Notes under the pieces: generated by a model
What the model was told of the DNA's origin: nothing
What the model saw: only the letters and a program-made list of their open reading frames with translations
Database searches by the model: none
Assembly: GCF_039523795.1 (NCBI RefSeq)
Contig: NZ_BAAAFZ010000028.1
Location: 1 to 64,000, forward strand
Origin: Craurococcus roseus
GTDB taxonomy: Bacteria; Pseudomonadota; Alphaproteobacteria; Acetobacterales; Acetobacteraceae
Length of the DNA: 64,000 nt
Direction of reading: 5' to 3'
Translations under genes and position numbers: made by a program
In this document: piece after piece, positions 36,077 through 45,710 of the stretch
Layout of the letters: each line of letters starts with the position of its first letter
How positions within the stretch are numbered: position 1 is the first letter of the stretch

Positions 36077-36865
36077 TCAGTCTTCGAGGATCGCCACGGC
36101 GCGGGTCCAGCCGGCCGAGCCGCGGTGCACCTTCACCGGGAAGCACACCACCTGGAAGCCGTCGTGCGGCAGGGCCTCCAGGTTGTGCAGCTTCTCGAGG
36201 TGCGAGTAGCCGATCTCGCGGCCCGCGCGGTGGCCTTCCCAAATGAGGTCCGGCGAGCCGCCCTCGGCTATGCGCTTCTTCGTCGCGCTGAACGGCGCGT
36301 CCCAGGACCAGGCGTCGGTGCCGACCAGCCGCACGCCGCGCTCCAGCAGCCACAGCGTCGCGGCCTTGCCAATGCCGCAGCCGCTGTCCACGTAGTCGTC
36401 CTCGCCGTAGCGGCTCCCGGCGCGGGTGTTCACCAACACGATCTCCAGCGGCTTCAGCTCGTGGCCGATGCGGCGCAACTCGGCCTCGACCTCGTCCGGC
36501 TGCACGACATGGCCGTCCGGCAGGTGGCGGAAGTCGAGCTTCACGCCGGGCTGGTGGCACCATTCCAGCGGCACCTCGTCGATGCGCCAGGACGGCTCGC
36601 CGCCCGGCACCAGCCGCTCGTTCATGCGCGAGAAGTAGTGGTAGGGCGCGTCGAGGTGGGTCCCGTTATGGGTGGAGATGCGGACGCGCTCCACAGCCGC
36701 GTACTCGCCCTCCGGCAGCGCGCCGATCGGCACGCCCATGTAGTCCGCCATGCGCGGCGCGGTCTGGTGGTGGTCCAGGTATTCGATCTCCGGCAGCATG
36801 TCCGGCGGGTCGCTGCGTATGCCGGCTTTCAGCGGCGCGGAGATGTCGATGAAGCGGCGGGGCAT
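36077..36865 (-). CDS. cyclase family protein (kynurenine-formamidase-like)
   Basis: 262 residues. The metal-binding signature HNGTHLDAPYH (66-76) and a later acidic/His region (SWDAPFSATKK) match the cyclase / arylformamidase superfamily. It probably hydrolyses a small amide or formyl group or a lactone. It follows the D-2-hydroxyacid dehydrogenase gene by 15 bases on the same strand, and the thioesterase gene lies further upstream, so the three form a likely operon. Confidence 0.87.
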   Translation of the reverse strand: MPRRFIDISAPLKAGIRSDPPDMLPEIEYLDHHQTAPRMADYMGVPIGALPEGEYAAVERVRISTHNGTHLDAPYHYFSRMNERLVPGGEPSWRIDEVPLEWCHQPGVKLDFRHLPDGHVVQPDEVEAELRRIGHELKPLEIVLVNTRAGSRYGEDDYVDSGCGIGKAATLWLLERGVRLVGTDAWSWDAPFSATKKRIAEGGSPDLIWEGHRAGREIGYSHLEKLHNLEALPHDGFQVVCFPVKVHRGSAGWTRAVAILED

Positions 36866-36880
36866 GGCGGCCGGTCCCTC

Positions 36881-37846
36881 CTAATCCGCTCGGAGCACGC
36901 GCACGGGGCTGCCCTCCAGGTAGCCCTCCACCGCCTCCACCGCGCCCTGGAAGTAGACGCGGTAGTTCTCTTCCGTGACGTAGCCGAGGTGCGGGGTCAG
37001 CACCGTATTCGGCGCCGAGAGGATGGGGTGGTCCGGCGGCAGCGGCTCCTGGTCGTACACGTCCAGGCCGGCGCCGGCGATGCGGCCCTCGCGCAGCGCG
37101 GCGATGAGCGCATCCTGGTCCACCAGCGGCCCGCGGCTGGTGTTCACGATGAACGCCCCGCGCTTCATCCGTGCGATGTCGTCGGCGCCGACGATCCCGC
37201 GCGAGCGCTCCGACAGGACGACGTGCAAGGTCAGCACGTCCGCCTCGGCCATCAGCGCGGCCTTGCCCACCCGCGTCGCGCCCGCCGCGGCGGCGCGCTC
37301 GTCCGTCAGGTTGGGGCTCCAGGCGACCACGCGCATCCCGAAGGCCGCGCCGACCCGCGCCACCCGCGCGCCGAGGTTGCCCAGGCCGAGCACGCCGAGC
37401 GTCTTGCCCTCCAGTCCGTTGCCCAGCGCCACCTGCCAACGCCCCTCCCGCAGGGCGCGCTCCTGCTCCGGGATGCGGCGCGCCAAGGACAGGATGAGGC
37501 CCCAGGTCAGGTCCACGGTGGGGTTGCCGAAGCCGGGCGTGCCGCAGACGGTGACGCCCTTCTCCGCGCAGGCCGCCAAGTCCACCGACCGGTTCCGCAT
37601 CCCGGTGGTGACCAGCAGCCGGAGGTTGGGCAGCCGTTCGACCAGGGCGCGCGCGAACGGCGTGCGCTCGCGCATGATCACCAGCGCGTCGAACGGGCGG
37701 AGGCGTTCCGCCAACGCGTCCGGATCGGCCAGGGTGTCGCGGAAGACTTCGATCGCGAGGTCCGCGGGCAGGCGATCCCAAGGCCCGAGGGCGCGCGCGA
37801 CGCCCTGGTAGTCGTCCAGGATGGCGAGGCGGGTCAGGTCCGGCAT
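36881..37846 (-). CDS. D-2-hydroxyacid dehydrogenase family protein
   Basis: 321 residues, NAD-dependent oxidoreductase. The Rossmann motif is GVLGLGNLG (151-159). The catalytic Arg lies in IVNTSRGPLVD, Glu in DQEPLP and His in LTPHLGYV. ATG 37846. The stop of the upstream thioesterase is 16 bases before this start. The substrate range of the family (glyoxylate, hydroxypyruvate, phenylpyruvate, lactate) is not resolved here. Confidence 0.88.
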   Translation of the reverse strand: MPDLTRLAILDDYQGVARALGPWDRLPADLAIEVFRDTLADPDALAERLRPFDALVIMRERTPFARALVERLPNLRLLVTTGMRNRSVDLAACAEKGVTVCGTPGFGNPTVDLTWGLILSLARRIPEQERALREGRWQVALGNGLEGKTLGVLGLGNLGARVARVGAAFGMRVVAWSPNLTDERAAAAGATRVGKAALMAEADVLTLHVVLSERSRGIVGADDIARMKRGAFIVNTSRGPLVDQDALIAALREGRIAGAGLDVYDQEPLPPDHPILSAPNTVLTPHLGYVTEENYRVYFQGAVEAVEGYLEGSPVRVLRAD

Positions 37847-37862
37847 GGCGGCGGCGCCTCCG

Positions 37863-38309
<447 letters not shown>

Positions 38310-38576
38310 CGGGCGCGGCCGCCGCCCGCCGCCCGTGGCGCCATCGGTGTTTCCGCGTACCCCAAAACCCTTCCTCCGCCGGCGGCGCCCACTATGCGGG
38401 CGGACGCGCCGGCCGCCAAACGGCGGGCCTGCGCAGCCGACTACGGGAACCGTTCCGCATGCGGTGCTGCACTTCGGGCTTATCCCCGCGCCCCGGCCCG
38501 GCTATAGACCTCCTGGTCGCGGACGGTTTCCTGGGCCCTCCGCATTCCACCTTACGGTTGCTCCGCAGAGAACGAC

Positions 38577-39357
38577 TTGAACACGCAGACGCGCCCCGAG
38601 ACCTTCCGCCTCCGCGCCGGCAACTTCAACCTGCTGGTCCTGCGACTGCTCGACCACCGGCCCGACGCGGTGCTGCCGAGCCTCGGCGACCAATTCCGCC
38701 GGGCGCCCGGCTTCCTGCGCTTCGCGCCCATCGCCATAGGCCTGGGCGACCTCGAGGCGCGGCCGGACGAGGTGGACTTCAAGTCGCTGGTCTCCGGGCT
38801 GCGGTCGCTCGAGATCGTCCCGATCGGCACCACCGGCGGCAGCCCGCAGATGCGCCAGGCGGCGCAGGCGGCCGGCTTGCCGCCGCTCCGGCCGGTCGGT
38901 GGGCCGAAGGAGGCCGAGGAAGACCTGCCGCCGCTGCCCGCCGTTCCGGCCGNNNNNNNNNNNNNNNNNNNNGGCCCCCGTCGGCGAGGCCGCCGCCGCC
39001 GCGCCGCCGCCGCCGCCCGCGGACGTCCGCGCGTCCCTGATCATCTCGGACCCGGTGCGGTCCGGCCAGCGCATCCACGCGCAGGGTTCGGACCTCGTCG
39101 TGGCCTCCACCGTGAACCAGGGCGCCGAGGTCATCGCCGACGGCAACGTCCACGTCTACGGCGCCCTGCGCGGCCGGGCGGTGGCCGGCGCCGCCGACGA
39201 CCACAACGCGCGCATCTTCGCCCTCACCTTCGATCCCGAACTGGTCGCCATCGCGGGATTCTACGCGGTGCGCGAGAACCTGGGCGAGGTGCCGAAGGGG
39301 CGCGCCGTGCAGGTGCGGCTCGACGGGGAGCAGATGCGCTTCGAGGCGCTTGGATAG
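38577..39357 (+). CDS. minC: septum site-determining protein MinC, interrupted by a 20-N assembly gap
   Basis: Division inhibitor that blocks FtsZ at the poles together with MinD. The N-terminal domain (TFRLRAGNFNLLVLRLLDH) starts at TTG 38577. The C-terminal beta-helix (ASLIISDPVRSGQRIHAQG, VNQGAEVIADGNVHVYG, LRGRAVAGAAGD-type) ends at the stop 39355-39357. The Ns at 38953-38972 fall in the Pro/Ala-rich linker and shift the frame by one as written, which is an assembly artefact rather than a mutation. First gene of the min operon. Confidence 0.9.
38953..38972. other. assembly gap (20 N) inside minC
   Basis: Twenty Ns, flanked by Pro/Ala-coding GC repeats (ccgccg / gccgcc). The size is probably a placeholder. 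The open frames left and right differ by one base, so the true length would be 1 modulo 3. Confidence 0.98.
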
Positions 39358-39430
39358 GAACGGGCCGCGTCGTGGGGCACCGGGGACCGGGAACCGCCCG
39401 AGGGGGCATGGCACAGGGGGAAACAGCGCC

Positions 39431-40252
39431 ATGGCGCAAGTGATCGTCGTCACGTCCGGCAAGGGCGGGGTGGGCAAGACCACGACCAGCGCCGCGTTCG
39501 CCACGGGCCTCGCGCAGCGCGGCAAGAAGACGGTGGTGATCGACTTCGACGTCGGCCTCCGCAACCTCGACCTCATCATGGGCGTCGAGCGGCGGGTGGT
39601 GTTCGACATCGTCAACGTCATCCAGGGCGAGGCCAAGCTCAACCAGGCCCTGATCCGCGACAAGCGCGTGGACACGCTCTCCATCCTCCCGGCCAGCCAG
39701 ACCCGCGACAAGGACGCGCTGACCCGCGAGGGCGTGCAGACCATCATCGACGAGCTGCACGAGGACTTCGACTTCATCCTCTGCGACAGCCCGGCCGGCA
39801 TCGAGAAGGGCGCGCTGCTGGCGCTCTACTTCGCCGACCAAGCGGTGGTCGTCACCAACCCCGAGGTGTCGTCCGTGCGCGACTCGGACCGCATCCTCGG
39901 CGTCCTCCAGTCCAAGTCGAAGCGCGCGGAGGAGAAGCGGGACAAGGTGAAGGAGCACCTGCTCGTCACCCGTTACGACCCGCTGCGCGCAGAGCGCGGC
40001 GAGATGCTGAAGCTCGACGACGTGCGCGAGATCCTGGCGATCCCGCTGCTCGGCGTGGTGCCGGAGAGCGAGAGCGTGCTCCGCGCGTCCAACACCGGCA
40101 CGCCGGTGATCATGGACAGCGAGAGCATGGCGGGGAGGGCCTACAAGGACGCCGTCGGGCGCTTCCTCGGCGAGGAGATCCCGCACCGCTTCCTGGAACC
40201 GGAACGCCGCGGCGGCCTGTTCAAGCGCCTGTTCGGGGGGAGGGCCGCCTGA
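39431..40252 (+). CDS. minD: septum site-determining protein MinD
   Basis: A 273-residue membrane-associated ATPase that activates MinC and oscillates with MinE. The deviant Walker A KGGVGKTT carries both lysines (Lys11, Lys16). The IDFDVGLRNLD and ILCDSPAGIE motifs match MinD, and the C-terminal amphipathic helix (GGLFKRLFGG) binds membrane. ATG 39431. Its stop overlaps the minE start (TGATG). Confidence 0.97.
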   Translation: MAQVIVVTSGKGGVGKTTTSAAFATGLAQRGKKTVVIDFDVGLRNLDLIMGVERRVVFDIVNVIQGEAKLNQALIRDKRVDTLSILPASQTRDKDALTREGVQTIIDELHEDFDFILCDSPAGIEKGALLALYFADQAVVVTNPEVSSVRDSDRILGVLQSKSKRAEEKRDKVKEHLLVTRYDPLRAERGEMLKLDDVREILAIPLLGVVPESESVLRASNTGTPVIMDSESMAGRAYKDAVGRFLGEEIPHRFLEPERRGGLFKRLFGGRAA

Positions 40253-40566
40253 TGAAGTGGCTCGAACTCTTCCGCGCCAAGAAGGCGGCCGAAGCGGAGC
40301 CGCCTGCCCCTTCCGCGTCCCAGGCCAAGGAGCGCTTGCAGATCGTGCTCGCGCACGAGCGCATCGGCCGCGCGCGCGAAGATTTCCTGCCCAAGCTCCA
40401 GCAGGAGTTGGTGGCGGTGGTGGCGCGCTACGTCGCCATCGACCCGGGCAAGGTGAACATCAACCTCGACCGCGGCGGCGACATGTCCACCCTGGCGATC
40501 GAGATCGAGCTGCCGGGCGCGAAGCCCGCCGGCGCGGCCATGCAGAGGGCCGCCGCCGCCGGCTGA
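40252..40566 (+). CDS. minE: cell division topological specificity factor MinE
   Basis: 104 residues, antagonist of MinD. The N-terminal amphipathic membrane helix (MKWLELFRAKKAAE), the MinD-contact stretch (AKERLQIVLAHERIGR) and a C-terminal dimerisation strand are visible. ATG overlaps the minD stop, so the genes are coupled. It ends 44 bases before the convergent spoVR gene. Confidence 0.95.
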   Translation: MKWLELFRAKKAAEAEPPAPSASQAKERLQIVLAHERIGRAREDFLPKLQQELVAVVARYVAIDPGKVNINLDRGGDMSTLAIEIELPGAKPAGAAMQRAAAAG

Positions 40567-40574
40567 AACGGGGA

Positions 40575-40593
40575 GGGGCGGCAGCGCCGCCCC
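40575..40593. terminator. hairpin terminator candidate between minE and spoVR
   Basis: Perfect 8-bp stem GGGGCGGC / GCCGCCCC with an AGC loop between convergent minE and the spoVR homologue. No T-run, but strong pairing. It can serve both directions. Confidence 0.55.
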
Positions 40594-40610
40594 GATCCGG
40601 GTCCGGAGTC

Positions 40611-42158
40611 TCAGCCGCCAGGCGGCGACACCGCGTGCTCGCGCAGCACGGCGCCGTTGGACGGGTCCACCTCGCGCAGCACCACGTCGTAGCCCCACAG
40701 GCTGGCCAGGTGGCGCAGCACCTGCCGCGCCTCGCCTTCCTGCAACAGCCGTCCCGCATCGGTGCGGTGCTCCAAGACCAGCTTGCGGTCGCCGATGAGG
40801 TCCACGTCCACCACCTGGATGTCCGGATCGGTCCAGGCCGGATCGTAGGTGCGGGCCAGCGCCCGGCGCACGTTCCGGTAGCCCTGCTCGTCGTGAACCG
40901 CGTCCACCCGCAGCACCGGCTCCGCGGCGTCGTCCACCACCTGGAACAGCCGCAGCTTGCGCATCAGGCGCGGGCTGAGGAACTGGAGCACGAAGCTCTC
41001 GTCGCGGTACTCCGCCCAGGCCTCGCGCAGCACCGGCATCGGGTCGCCGCAGCCGGCCCAGTCGGGGAACCACTCGCGGTCCTCGCCCGACGGCTCCCGG
41101 CAGATGCGCTCGATGTCCTCCATCATGGCGAAGCCGAGCGCGTAGGGGTTGATGCCGCCGTAGCGCCGGTCGTCGAAGTCCGGCTGCATCACCACGCTGG
41201 TGTGCGAGTGCAGCGCTTCCAGCAGCGCGCCGTCGGTGAGGCGCCCCTGCTCGTGCAGCCGGTTGAGGATGCGGTGGTGGACGTAAGTGGCGCAGCCCTC
41301 GTTCATCACCTTGGTCTGGCGCTGCGGGTGGAAGTACTGCGCGATGTTGCGGACGATCCGCAGGATCTCGCGTTGCCAGGGCGCCAGCAGCGGCGCGGTC
41401 TTCTCCAGGAAGAAGAGGATGTTCTCCTGCGGCAGTTGCAGCAGCGCGCGCCGCTTGTCGTCCTCGCTGGCCGAGGTCGCCGCGGCCGGCTTGTTGGGCA
41501 GGGTGCTCCAGAGCACGTCGTAGATGCGCTCGTCGTGCTCGCGCCGCTCGCGCTCGCGCTTCTCCTCGGAGCGCAGGTCGATCGGGCGCCGCCGCTGGCG
41601 GTGGACGCCGTAGTTCATCAGCGCGTGCGCCGAGTCGAGCAGCCGCTCCACCGCCGCCTCGCCGTGCTTCTCCTCCGCGCGCTGCACGTAGGCCTTGGCG
41701 AATTCGAGGTAGTCGAGGATGCCCTTGGCGTCCGTCCAATCGAGGAACAGGCGGTTGTTGCGGAAGAAGTGGTTGTGGCCGAACGCCGCGTGCGCGATCA
41801 CCACGGCCTGCAAGGTCGCGGTGTTCTCCTCCATCACGTAGGAGAGGCAGGGGTCGGAGTTGATGACGATCTCGTAGGCGAGGCCGCGCAGCCCCTTCCG
41901 GTACAGCGCCTCGTGGTGCGCGAAGTGCTTGCCGAAGGACCAATGGCGGTAGAACAGCGGCAGGCCGACCGAGGCGTAGGCGTCGAGCATCTGCTCGGCG
42001 CTGATGACCTCGATCCGGTTGGGGTAGACTGACAGCCCCATCTCGCCGAGCGCGATCTCCTCGCAGGCGTCGTGGATGCGGCGCAGCGTCCCGAAGTCCC
42101 ACTCCGCGCCGGTGTACAGCGGCTCGTGGGCCTTGGCGGCGGCCGTGGTGGTGCTCAT
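40611..42158 (-). CDS. SpoVR family protein (YcgB-like)
   Basis: 515 residues, last gene of the prkA-DUF444-spoVR operon. Family landmarks are YPNRIEVISAEQMLDAYAS, HWSFGKHF, EIVINSDPCLSYVMEENT and the late FHPQRQTKVMNEGCATYVHH, with a terminal DVDLIGDRKLVLEH strand. Biochemical function is unknown. In E. coli the homologue YcgB is expressed with YeaG and YeaH during nutrient stress. ATG 42158 overlaps the stop of the preceding gene by four bases (ATGA). Confidence 0.92.
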   Translation of the reverse strand: MSTTTAAAKAHEPLYTGAEWDFGTLRRIHDACEEIALGEMGLSVYPNRIEVISAEQMLDAYASVGLPLFYRHWSFGKHFAHHEALYRKGLRGLAYEIVINSDPCLSYVMEENTATLQAVVIAHAAFGHNHFFRNNRLFLDWTDAKGILDYLEFAKAYVQRAEEKHGEAAVERLLDSAHALMNYGVHRQRRRPIDLRSEEKRERERREHDERIYDVLWSTLPNKPAAATSASEDDKRRALLQLPQENILFFLEKTAPLLAPWQREILRIVRNIAQYFHPQRQTKVMNEGCATYVHHRILNRLHEQGRLTDGALLEALHSHTSVVMQPDFDDRRYGGINPYALGFAMMEDIERICREPSGEDREWFPDWAGCGDPMPVLREAWAEYRDESFVLQFLSPRLMRKLRLFQVVDDAAEPVLRVDAVHDEQGYRNVRRALARTYDPAWTDPDIQVVDVDLIGDRKLVLEHRTDAGRLLQEGEARQVLRHLASLWGYDVVLREVDPSNGAVLREHAVSPPGG

Positions 42159-43465
42159 GCGCGCGCCCCTTCGCCGCCGGCCGGTTGCTTCTGGAACAGT
42201 TCGCGGAACACCGGGAAGATCTCGCGGCGGTGCCGGACCTTCTTCATCGCCATCGGCGCGCCCATGGCCACCAGCGTCTCGTAGGTGCGCCACAGGTCGG
42301 TCGGCCCGCGCGGGAAGCCCGGCATCCCGTGCTCGCCGTCGCGCCCGACCTCGATGTAGGCGTAGTACTGGCAGGCCGGCAGGATCTCCTCCGTCAGCAG
42401 CCGCGCCGTGCGCTGGCTGTCGCCGGAAGCGTTGTCGCCGTCCGAGGCCTGGGCGGCGTAGATGTTCCAATCGGCCGGCGGGTAGCGGTCCGCCACCACG
42501 CGCCGCATCTCCTCCAGCGCGGTCGAAACCAGCGTCCCGCCCGTCTCGCGGCTGTTGAAGAAGGTCTCCTCGTCCACCTCCGCCGCCTCGTGGGTATGGC
42601 GGATGAACACCAGCTCCACATGCTTGTACCGCCGCTGGAGGAACAGGTAGAGCAGCACGTAGAAGCGCTTGGCGAGGTCCTTCATGTCCTCCGTCATGGA
42701 GCCGGACACGTCCATGAGGCAGAACATCACCGCCTGCGCCACCGGGCGCGGCACCGGCTCGAAGCGCCGGTAGCGCACGTCAACCGGGTCGATGTAGGGG
42801 ATGCGCTGCGTCCGGCGGCCCATGCGCTCCAGTTCGGCGCGGAGCGCGGGCAACCGGTCGTCCGGGTCGCCTTCCGCCTCCCGCCGCGCGATCTCCTCGC
42901 GCAACGCCTCCGCCTCTTCCGGCTTGGGCCGGCGGAGGGCGATGCGGCGCGACAGGCTGTTCCGCATGGTGCGGGCGATCGAAAGGTTGGCCGGCGAGCC
43001 GCTGACGGCGTAGCCCGCCCGGTGCCACGCCGGGTCGGACCCCTCGACCAGCCGCCGCTTGGCCATCTCCGGCAGTTCGAGGTCGTCGAGGAAGAGGTCG
43101 AGGAACTCCTCGCGCGTCAGGACGAAGCGGAACTCGTCTTCGCCCGACCCGTCCGGGCTGCCCTCGCTGCCGCCGCCCCCGCCGCCGCCGCCCGGCGGGC
43201 GGGGGATCTCGTCGCCGGCCCGGTACTCCTTGTTGCCGGGCAGCACGTGGTCGCGGACGCCGCCGTCGCCGTGGTGGAAGGTCGGTTCGCGGATGCCGTG
43301 CAGGGGGATCGACACCTCGCCGCCGGAGTCGGCGCTGCGGATGCCCCGCTTCGCCGAGGCATCGCGCACCGCGTCCTGCACCAGCGCCTTGGCGCGGCGC
43401 AGGAAGCGCTGCCGGTTGGGTAGGCTGCGGCCGCTCGGATTAAGGCGTCGGTCCAGGATCTGCAT
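42155..43465 (-). CDS. DUF444 (YeaH/YhbH) protein
   Basis: 436 residues, middle gene of the stress operon. The N-terminus (QILDRRLNPSGRSLPNRQRFLRR) and IPLHGIREPTFHHG are family signatures. A Gly/Ser linker (about 90-110) precedes the main domain. FCLMDVSGSMTEDMKD is a von Willebrand A type MIDAS (DxSxS) sequence, followed by FIRHTHEAAEVDEETFFNSRETGGT. Function is not established, but it probably works with PrkA and SpoVR. ATG 43465. Confidence 0.92.
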   Translation of the reverse strand: MQILDRRLNPSGRSLPNRQRFLRRAKALVQDAVRDASAKRGIRSADSGGEVSIPLHGIREPTFHHGDGGVRDHVLPGNKEYRAGDEIPRPPGGGGGGGGSEGSPDGSGEDEFRFVLTREEFLDLFLDDLELPEMAKRRLVEGSDPAWHRAGYAVSGSPANLSIARTMRNSLSRRIALRRPKPEEAEALREEIARREAEGDPDDRLPALRAELERMGRRTQRIPYIDPVDVRYRRFEPVPRPVAQAVMFCLMDVSGSMTEDMKDLAKRFYVLLYLFLQRRYKHVELVFIRHTHEAAEVDEETFFNSRETGGTLVSTALEEMRRVVADRYPPADWNIYAAQASDGDNASGDSQRTARLLTEEILPACQYYAYIEVGRDGEHGMPGFPRGPTDLWRTYETLVAMGAPMAMKKVRHRREIFPVFRELFQKQPAGGEGARA

Positions 43466-43503
43466 TCGCGCCTTCCGCGGGAGGGTTGCGGGCGGGCCGG
43501 TCG

Positions 43504-45450
43504 TCAGCCCGCCTGCTTCACCCGCATGTACCATTCCACGAGCCGCCGCACCTGCCTTTCCGTGTAACCGCGCGCGGTCATGCGGGACACGAACTCCGTG
43601 TGCTTCTTCTCGGTCTCGCCGTCCTTCTTGGAGCCGAAGGAGATCACCGGCAGCAGGTCCTCCACCTGGCTGAACATCCGCCGCTCGATCACCTCCCGGA
43701 TCTTCTCGTAGGAGGTCCAAGACGGGTTCTTGCCGGAGTTCTTGGCCCGGGCGCGCAAGGAGAACTTCACGACCTCGTTGCGGAAGTCCTTCGGGTTGGC
43801 GATGCCGGCCGGCTTCTCGATCTTGGTGAGCTCCTGGTTCAGCAGCTCGCGGTTCATCATCTGGCCGGTATCGGGGTCCTTGAAGTCCATGTCCTCGACC
43901 CAGGCGTCGGCGTAGGCCACGTAGCGGTCGAAGAGGTTCTGTCCGTAGTCGTTGTAGGACTCGAGGTAGGCCTTCTGGATCTCGTTGCCGATGAACTCGG
44001 CGTAGCGCGGCGCCAGCTCCGCCTTGATGGCCTCCAGGTAGCGCTTCTCCACCTCGTCCGGGTACTGTTCCCGGCGGATCGCCTGCTCCAGCGCGAACAT
44101 CAGGTGCACCGGGTCGGCGGCGATCTCGGTGGTGTCGTGGTTGAAGGTGGCGGCCAGCACCTTGAAGGCGAAACGGGTGGAAGCACCGTCCATGCCCTCG
44201 TCCGGGCCGGCGGCGTCGCGGTACTCGGACAGGGTCTTCGCCCGCGGGTCCGTCTCCTTCAGGCTCTCGCCGTCGTAGACCCGCATCTTGGCGTAGAGGT
44301 TCGAATTCTCGTGCCGCTTGAGGCGCGAGAGCACCGTGAACCGCGCCAGCATCTCCAAGGTGGCCGGGGCGCAGGGCGCCTCCGCCAGCTCCGAGCCGCG
44401 CACCAGCTTCTCGTAGATGCGCTGCTCCTCCGTCACCCGGAGGCAGTAGGGCACCTTGATGACGTAGATGCGGTCGATGAAGGCTTCGTTGTTCTTGTTG
44501 TTGCGGAAGCTCTGCCACTCCGCCTCGTTGGAGTGGGCCATGATGATGCCCCCGAAGGGGATGGCGCCGATGTTCTCGGTGCCGATGTAGTTGCCCTCCT
44601 GCGTCGCGGTGAGCAGGGGGTGCAGCATCTTGATCGGCGCCTTGAACATCTCGACGAACTCGAGGATGCCCTGGTTGGCGCGGTTCAGGCCGCCGGAGAA
44701 GCTGTAGGCGTCGGGGTCGTTCTGCCCGAACATCTCCAGCTTGCGGATGTCCACCTTGCCGACGAGAGACGAGATGTCCTGGTTGTTCTCGTCGCCCGGC
44801 TCGGTCTTCGCCACCGCGATCTGGCGGAGGCGCGACGGGTTGAGCTTGACCACCCGGAACTTCGAAAGGTCGCCCTCGAACCCGTCCAGGCGCTTCAGGC
44901 ACCAGGGGCTCATCAGCCCGGTCAAGCGCCGGCGCGGGATGCCGTAGCGCTCTTCCAGCGTGGTGCCGAGGCGCTCCGCGTCGAACAGGCCGAGCGGGCT
45001 CTCGAACACGGGGCTGATCTCGTCGCCTGCCTTGAGCACGTAGATCGGCTCCGCCTCCATCAGCGCCTTGAGCCGCTCGGCGAGGGACGACTTGCCGCCG
45101 CCCACCGGCCCGAGCAGGTAGAGGATCTGCTTGCGCTCCTCCAAGCCCTGCGCCGCGTGGCGGAAGAAGCCGACGATCCGCTCGATCGTCTCCTCCATCC
45201 CGAAGAACTCGGAGAAGGCCGGGTAGACGCGGATGGTGCGGTTCAGGAATATGCGGCCGAGCCGCGGATCCTTGGCCGTGTCCACGACCTTGGGTTCGCC
45301 GATCGCCTTCAGGATGCGCTCGGGCGCCGAGGCGTACATCCCCGGATCGGTGCGGCACGCCTCCAGGTATTCGGCGACCGACATATCCGCTTCCCGCCGC
45401 GCCTCGTAGGAGCGGGCGTAGTCTGCGAAGATGTCCAACGTCGTATCCAT
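43504..45450 (-). CDS. prkA: PrkA serine protein kinase / AAA ATPase (YeaG)
   Basis: 648 residues, cytosolic. The AAA-type N-terminal part has Walker A LGPVGGGKS (113-121) and a distinct PrkA C-terminal domain (for example WEDMDFKDPDTGQMMN-like text near 520, and EVVKFSLRARAKNSGKNPSW). E. coli YeaG is a kinase/ATPase linked to nitrogen-starvation survival. ATG 45450. It is the first gene of a three-gene operon, with a possible EcfG-type promoter upstream. Confidence 0.95.
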   Translation of the reverse strand: MDTTLDIFADYARSYEARREADMSVAEYLEACRTDPGMYASAPERILKAIGEPKVVDTAKDPRLGRIFLNRTIRVYPAFSEFFGMEETIERIVGFFRHAAQGLEERKQILYLLGPVGGGKSSLAERLKALMEAEPIYVLKAGDEISPVFESPLGLFDAERLGTTLEERYGIPRRRLTGLMSPWCLKRLDGFEGDLSKFRVVKLNPSRLRQIAVAKTEPGDENNQDISSLVGKVDIRKLEMFGQNDPDAYSFSGGLNRANQGILEFVEMFKAPIKMLHPLLTATQEGNYIGTENIGAIPFGGIIMAHSNEAEWQSFRNNKNNEAFIDRIYVIKVPYCLRVTEEQRIYEKLVRGSELAEAPCAPATLEMLARFTVLSRLKRHENSNLYAKMRVYDGESLKETDPRAKTLSEYRDAAGPDEGMDGASTRFAFKVLAATFNHDTTEIAADPVHLMFALEQAIRREQYPDEVEKRYLEAIKAELAPRYAEFIGNEIQKAYLESYNDYGQNLFDRYVAYADAWVEDMDFKDPDTGQMMNRELLNQELTKIEKPAGIANPKDFRNEVVKFSLRARAKNSGKNPSWTSYEKIREVIERRMFSQVEDLLPVISFGSKKDGETEKKHTEFVSRMTARGYTERQVRRLVEWYMRVKQAG

Positions 45451-45710
45451 GCGACAACCCCCGGCAGCGTTGCCAATCCCCCTGGCGACGCTTTGAATAT
45501 GGTGCCTGCGATGCGCCTTAAAGGTAAAGTTTTATTGCGGAGACGCACCGCGATTGCGTATTTTAGCGCGTTCTCCGGCAGGAGCGGTGCAGAAGAGCAC
45601 AGGGCGACTCACAACGTTTTCAAAATGAGCCGGTTCGGCCACACGGCCCGCAGCCCGCGCCGTGCGGGCGAGGCTCGCCGCACCCGACTTGCGGCCCCCT
45701 GCTTGGCGCG
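45451..45710. other. 260-base divergent spacer upstream of prkA
   Basis: Unusually A+T-rich patches (for example around 45520-45570 and 45611-45626). No ORF. It holds the candidate stress promoter listed separately and presumably regulatory DNA for prkA. Confidence 0.5.
45613..45637 (-). promoter_or_regulatory. candidate EcfG-type stress promoter of the prkA operon
   Basis: On the minus strand CGAAC (45637-45633), 16 bases, CGTT (45616-45613), against the alphaproteobacterial general-stress consensus GGAAC-N16/17-CGTT. That is one mismatch, and a further C after CGAAC also fits. Start would be near 45605, giving a leader of about 155 bases to prkA. The operon is RpoS-dependent in E. coli, and alphaproteobacteria use EcfG instead, so the role is plausible. 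Confidence 0.4.
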
